Both the position numbers and the translations under genes were made by a program. The notes below the pieces were generated by a model. That model was not told the DNA's origin. It did not search any database and saw only the letters and a list, made by a program, of their open reading frames with translations. Shown one piece after another: positions 61,584-64,000 of a DNA stretch of 64,000 nt (position 1 is its first letter; each line of letters opens with the position of its first letter). The DNA is taken from assembly GCA_965261535.1 (NCBI GenBank), contig OZ253469.1:1736001-1800000 (forward strand). The letters are read 5' to 3'. This DNA is from VXNE01 sp965261535 (lineage in GTDB: Bacteria > Pseudomonadota > Gammaproteobacteria > Pseudomonadales > Azotimanducaceae).

Positions 61584-63197
61584 ATGCAATTTATACACTA
61601 CATCGTTCACAAGAAGGCTAACGCTATGGCTAAAAAGGTCAATCTGGATGCAATGATCCCGCGGGCCGACTTCTGTGAGTTGGAGGAAAAGTCCCCGCAG
61701 GCAGAAAAGATCACTTCCCTAGGGTTAGGTCAGCTTGACGAGAATTCCTTCCTTGTCCCCAACCTACGAAAGCCGGATTTCCAACGAGAGACCAATCAGT
61801 GGAGCCCCGACCAAATACTTGTTTTCCTGAAGAGCTTTCTCGACAACGAACTCGTACCGTCGGTTATCCTCTGGCAGTCTCCTACTCGGCTATTTGTAAT
61901 AGATGGCGCCCACCGGTTGAGTGCCTTGATTTCTTGGATTAGGGACGACTATGGCGATGGGACGATGTCGCAGAAATTTTACGGACCACAGATATCGAGC
62001 AATCAATCGACGATCGCGGATAGGTTGAGGAAAAGAATAAGCCGCGAGATCGGTAGCTTTACCCAAATCAAGCAAGCAATGATGTCTACTGAGCCTGTCG
62101 AATCGGACACCCTATTGTCGCAGAGAGCTAGGAACGCAGTAACAAGAACACTGTCGCTTCAGTGGGTTGAGGGAAACGCGGAGAAGGCTGAATCGTCATT
62201 CTTCAAGATCAACACACAAGGCACACCCCTCGATAAGGTAGAGGCGCGCCTGCTTGAGAACAGGACGAAGCCAATAGCTATCGCCGCACGGTCGGTTGTT
62301 CGAGGTGGCTATGGCCATAAGTATTGGTCCAACTTCGAGCAGGATACTCAGTCGGAGATTGAGACCATCTCAAGGCAACTCCACGGGCTACTCTTCTCGC
62401 CGGAGATCGAAACGCCGATACGCACATTGAATCTCCCGCATGGTGGTCACGTGTCGACGATCTCTGCATGCACCATCTTGATGAACCTGTTCGCCTACAC
62501 CGTCGAGCAGACAGATCGTGTCGTAAAGGATAGTTACCTGTATTCTGACGACGACGATGGGACAGCAACGATGAACGTCTTGCAGCATCTATGTGAGGTA
62601 ATGCTCCGAATAACTGGAAACGATATTTCTAGTCTTGGTCTCCACCCAGCTGTGTACTTCTACAGCTCTACAGGTCGGCACTGGGACGTTGTCCTCATTG
62701 CGATGGTTAGTGTTTTCTCAAAGGCACTTAAAAACAACGACGATGGGTTCTTCCGCTCGTTTACCACCAATAGACGGACGCTTGAGGAGGTCTTCCTAAA
62801 TCATAAGACTCTAATTGGCCAAGCCAATGTAGCGATCCGTAGCACGAGCAGAGTGCAGAAATGGTCGGAGTTAATTGAAAGGACGGCACGAGGCAAACTC
62901 TTTACTGCCGGCGTCTCGGCCGACAAAATACTTGGGGCGCTGGACCTCAAGGGAAAGGTCGTCGCATCTGAGATAACGGAGGTCGGGGCAAACTTCTCTC
63001 AGGGCACCAAGTCCGCAGCCTTCCTCAAGGACTCGGTCAAGTCCGCCATAAGATGTCCCCTTTGTGGTGGGTTGGTATTGGCCGAGCAGTCTGTGTCGTA
63101 CGACCATGTGAAGCCAAAGAGTAAGGGAGGTACTGGTGCGCCGGATAACGTCCAGCTCACTCATCCCTACTGTAACTCAATAAAGGGCAGTAATTGA
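61584..63197 (+). CDS. DUF262 domain protein with C-terminal HNH motif
   Basis: The 537-aa protein has an N-terminal DUF262 (ParB/GmrS-like) domain with LRKPDFQRETNQWSPDQILV and VIDGAHRLSALISWI, where IDGAHR replaces the usual DGQQR nucleotide-binding motif. A middle helical region follows (NAEKAESSFFKINTQGTPLD). The C-terminus is an HNH nuclease: IRCPLCGGLVLAEQSVSYDH, VKPKSKGGTGAPDNVQLTHP and YCNS. Such proteins are defence nucleases of the GmrSD/SspE-like kind. ATG 61584 or 61626 may be the start. Base composition is clearly lower in GC than the operon before it, so it was probably acquired separately. Confidence 0.85.
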   Translation: MQFIHYIVHKKANAMAKKVNLDAMIPRADFCELEEKSPQAEKITSLGLGQLDENSFLVPNLRKPDFQRETNQWSPDQILVFLKSFLDNELVPSVILWQSPTRLFVIDGAHRLSALISWIRDDYGDGTMSQKFYGPQISSNQSTIADRLRKRISREIGSFTQIKQAMMSTEPVESDTLLSQRARNAVTRTLSLQWVEGNAEKAESSFFKINTQGTPLDKVEARLLENRTKPIAIAARSVVRGGYGHKYWSNFEQDTQSEIETISRQLHGLLFSPEIETPIRTLNLPHGGHVSTISACTILMNLFAYTVEQTDRVVKDSYLYSDDDDGTATMNVLQHLCEVMLRITGNDISSLGLHPAVYFYSSTGRHWDVVLIAMVSVFSKALKNNDDGFFRSFTTNRRTLEEVFLNHKTLIGQANVAIRSTSRVQKWSELIERTARGKLFTAGVSADKILGALDLKGKVVASEITEVGANFSQGTKSAAFLKDSVKSAIRCPLCGGLVLAEQSVSYDHVKPKSKGGTGAPDNVQLTHPYCNSIKGSN

Positions 63198-63346
63198 GCT
63201 GAGCTTCCCGAATGGCTACTAAGACTAAGCGAAGCAGACTAGCTGTCCGAAATTATTGATTCTATTCGCTTCATATTGCAACAGTGGGGATCCGTTGGAA
63301 CGCGTCCAGGATCACCTCAAGCGGGCCACCGGGCGTTCCGGAAGGA

Positions 63347-63973
63347 TTAGAGACGTTGATGACCACCCCGTGGTGGTACGACGACGAGCGTACTTCGCGC
63401 ATCACCTCGTAGGGGCGGCCCTGGGGTGCCCCTTTGCAGAACACGAATGGTGTGCGCGAACGGTTCATGTTCGTCGCTGATGCCCCGCGGACACAGCCGT
63501 AGGCGGGCGACGATGAAGACGACGAGTGTCGCGTGGACTGCCGCCGTGTAGAAGAAACGTCCGCTCGGACCGAGAAAGTGCATCACTCCCGAGCCCAGGA
63601 CCAAACCGGCGATGGCTCCCGCCGCGTAAAGGAACAGCAATAGGCCTGCCGCATCGACATACTCCTGGGACGGGACCCAATCGTTCATGTGCGCCGCGCA
63701 GAGCGCGTAAAGCGGGAAGACGAAGAAACCGAAGAGCAACGGAAATCCCAACAGGCCGTTGGCCCACCCGTCGGAGGAGAGTGCCACCGCAGCGCCGACA
63801 ATTACGCTTGCGATACTTGGCACGAGGATGATTTTCCTTCTGTCCATGTGGTCGGACACGCGACCCAGGGGCCATTGCCCGATGGCCCCTGCAACCATGG
63901 CGACGCTCATGAATATGGCGACCATGTCGGTATCGTGCGCGAAGGGATTCTGCTGAACGAAGACCGGAGCCAA
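63347..63973 (-). CDS. MFS transporter, C-terminal part (runs off the window)
   Basis: The frame is open to the window end, so the N-terminus is missing. It encodes about five transmembrane helices and the MFS loop motif GQWPLGRVSDHMDRRKIILV between helices 8 and 9. The family looks like the YcaD/UMF-type drug-resistance transporters. The last 40 residues are unlike a normal MFS tail, and an alternative frame begins near 63470, so a 3' frameshift or recombination is possible. The substrate is unknown. Confidence 0.75.
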   Translation of the reverse strand: MAPVFVQQNPFAHDTDMVAIFMSVAMVAGAIGQWPLGRVSDHMDRRKIILVPSIASVIVGAAVALSSDGWANGLLGFPLLFGFFVFPLYALCAAHMNDWVPSQEYVDAAGLLLFLYAAGAIAGLVLGSGVMHFLGPSGRFFYTAAVHATLVVFIVARLRLCPRGISDEHEPFAHTIRVLQRGTPGPPLRGDARSTLVVVPPRGGHQRL

Positions 63974-64000
63974 CTGTGGTGTCGCCCGCTTTGACCGCGA

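Noticed and set aside
54193..63197. R-M island considered as DISARM
   Set aside because: A C5-methylase and SNF2 helicase are present, but no DUF1998 (DrmB), DrmA-type helicase or PLD (DrmC) gene was found, while EcoRII, MORC and HNH genes are.

Overview
The window is high-GC, densely coded bacterial DNA. A YghU-type glutathione transferase, an MltB/Bax-type cell-wall cluster, a rhombosortase with its target lipoprotein, HAE1-class RND efflux genes and Dcm/Vsr/EcoRII genes together suggest a proteobacterium, most likely a gammaproteobacterium, perhaps environmental or host-associated (several sulfatases, a flavin-dependent oxidoreductase, a TauD-like dioxygenase). No complete rRNA or tRNA gene was seen, and no CRISPR array.

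Layout. 1-8.6 kb is ordinary metabolism and transport: LLM oxidoreductase, Nramp-like transporter, GrpB-family protein, TIM-barrel isomerase, type-B carboxylesterase, YejA-like binding protein and a cupin. 8.7-16 kb is a scrapyard: an orphan DUF433 antitoxin, an ABC-F gene, a broken HTH-ImmA gene, truncated PEP-synthase and IspG pieces, IS6 and IS91 transposase fragments, and one intact Phd/UPF0175-DUF3368 toxin-antitoxin (TA) pair. A Fic protein, a sulfatase and a VOC protein follow, then a deleted copy of an RND pump gene.

21.6-26.8 kb holds the most interesting locus. It is a compact ubiquitin-like conjugation operon on the minus strand (multiubiquitin-type Ubl, E2-like protein, JAB-E1 fusion, all joined by 4-bp overlaps). 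An XRE regulator lies divergent to it across a palindrome-rich spacer, and a 528-aa papain/C39-like predicted cysteine peptidase lies tail-to-tail with the E1. Beside it are an HNH-like protein, a decayed phage/ICE polyvalent-protein remnant, and an ankyrin gene split by an IS66-type element that carries a DNA adenine methyltransferase as passenger. The full-length RND pump and its membrane fusion lipoprotein come next, then a 215-bp MITE-like element.

35.8-52.8 kb mixes a YghU-type transferase, sulfatase genes and remnants, four TA modules or antitoxin orphans, the rhombosortase pair, a 3' piece of ssrA (tmRNA) that looks like an integration scar, a three-gene cell-wall operon (MltB, Bax-like, polysaccharide deacetylase), a second Fic protein, and a TauD-like dioxygenase. 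52.8-63.2 kb is a defence island: a PD-(D/E)XK-like protein, Vsr, Dcm, an EcoRII-like endonuclease, an SNF2 helicase, a stand-alone EcoRII-N-like protein, a MORC/GHKL ATPase, an HNH nuclease and a DUF262-HNH protein, most of them translationally coupled. The window ends inside an MFS transporter.

Many genes carry frameshifts or stops. Some are clear evolutionary decay (IS insertion with target duplication, truncation by transposases). Isolated single frameshifts could also be assembly errors, so each is flagged.
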